Source: Levilactobacillus zymae (GTDB taxonomy: Bacteria > Bacillota > Bacilli > Lactobacillales > Lactobacillaceae). From it: a DNA stretch of 64,000 nt. Made by a program: the position numbers and the translations under genes. Shown here piece after piece: positions 63,957-64,000 of this stretch (its first letter is position 1; every line of letters starts with the position of its first letter). The stretch lies in the NCBI RefSeq assembly GCF_032190635.1, contig NZ_JAVLAS010000001.1:1302001-1366000 (forward strand), read 5' to 3'. The notes under the pieces are model-generated. The model searched no databases. It was not told the DNA's origin and saw only the letters and a list, made by a program, of their open reading frames with translations.

Positions 63957-63989
63957 AAATGTAGAGAAGCTCTGAACGGAGGGACCACT

Positions 63990-64000
63990 ATGGCCTTAGG
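63990..64000 (+). CDS. First codons of a gene cut by the window end
   Basis: ATG 63990 follows CGGAGGGACC and an extended -10. Only MAL is encoded in the window, so no identity can be given. Confidence 0.6.

Overview
The window is a chromosomal segment of a low-GC-phylum Gram-positive with a fairly GC-rich genome, almost certainly a Lactobacillaceae species. The evidence is the Lactobacillaceae-type small proteins DUF3397, DUF4044 and DUF1831, a T-box ileS leader, RNase J with the RNA polymerase epsilon subunit, CcpA/RbsR-type operators, frequent TTG and GTG starts, and AGGAGG-type ribosome sites. A GC-rich Levilactobacillus-like species is my best guess, but nothing in the window fixes the genus.

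Region 1 (1-11757) is an accessory cell-surface glycan locus. It begins after the tail of an upstream protein (possibly a membrane or LPXTG protein). In order it holds an alpha/alpha-toroid protein (frameshifted in a seven-G run), a 67-residue membrane protein, a GtfA/GtfB-like pair of GT4 glycosyltransferases, a HAD phosphatase, a nucleotidyltransferase-like/kinase fusion, a second nucleotidyltransferase, a low-GC gene fusing a degenerate serine-hydrolase domain to a CapA domain, and a WavE-like glycosyltransferase. The phosphatase-kinase-cytidylyltransferase-like trio suggests synthesis of an unknown nucleotide-activated head group for decorating a surface glycan or glycoprotein. This is the best candidate for an undescribed system in the window.

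Region 2 (11843-18343) is mixed housekeeping: a frameshifted nudC, cutC, rlmA with a structured leader, a candidate small RNA with its own promoter and terminator, trmL, ftsK, a DUF4044 mini-protein and a DUF3397 membrane protein.

Region 3 (18482-35393) is the division and cell wall (dcw) cluster: mraZ, rsmH, ftsL, PBP2B, mraY, a terminator, murD, murG, ftsQ, ftsA, ftsZ, sepF, yggT, ylmH, divIVA, then a T-box and ileS. The mraZ promoter carries three GTGG repeats at exact 10-nt spacing, the pattern of an MraZ autoregulatory box.

Region 4 (35511-46289) is housekeeping: cold-shock protein, ADP-ribose pyrophosphatase, a tail-anchored protein, mtnN, cysteine desulfurase, DUF1831, a phosphoesterase, mnmA (sulfur from the desulfurase is used by MnmA), a histidine phosphatase, a TPR protein, recD2 and prs.

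Region 5 (46358-60328) mixes surface, peptidoglycan-recycling and sugar genes: an acyltransferase, an OppA-like lipoprotein, murQ with a cre site, an aldo/keto reductase under a GntR-like operator, rbsR/rbsK with an RbsR operator, transketolase, a cytosolic NlpC/P60 enzyme, a DUF1002 protein, and a secreted LysM-Ser/Thr-linker-NlpC/P60 hydrolase that is a plausible target of the GtfA/GtfB pair in Region 1.

Region 6 (60468-64000) holds a small coiled protein, then on the minus strand a lipid kinase, RNase J and RpoY, and finally the first codons of a divergent plus-strand gene.
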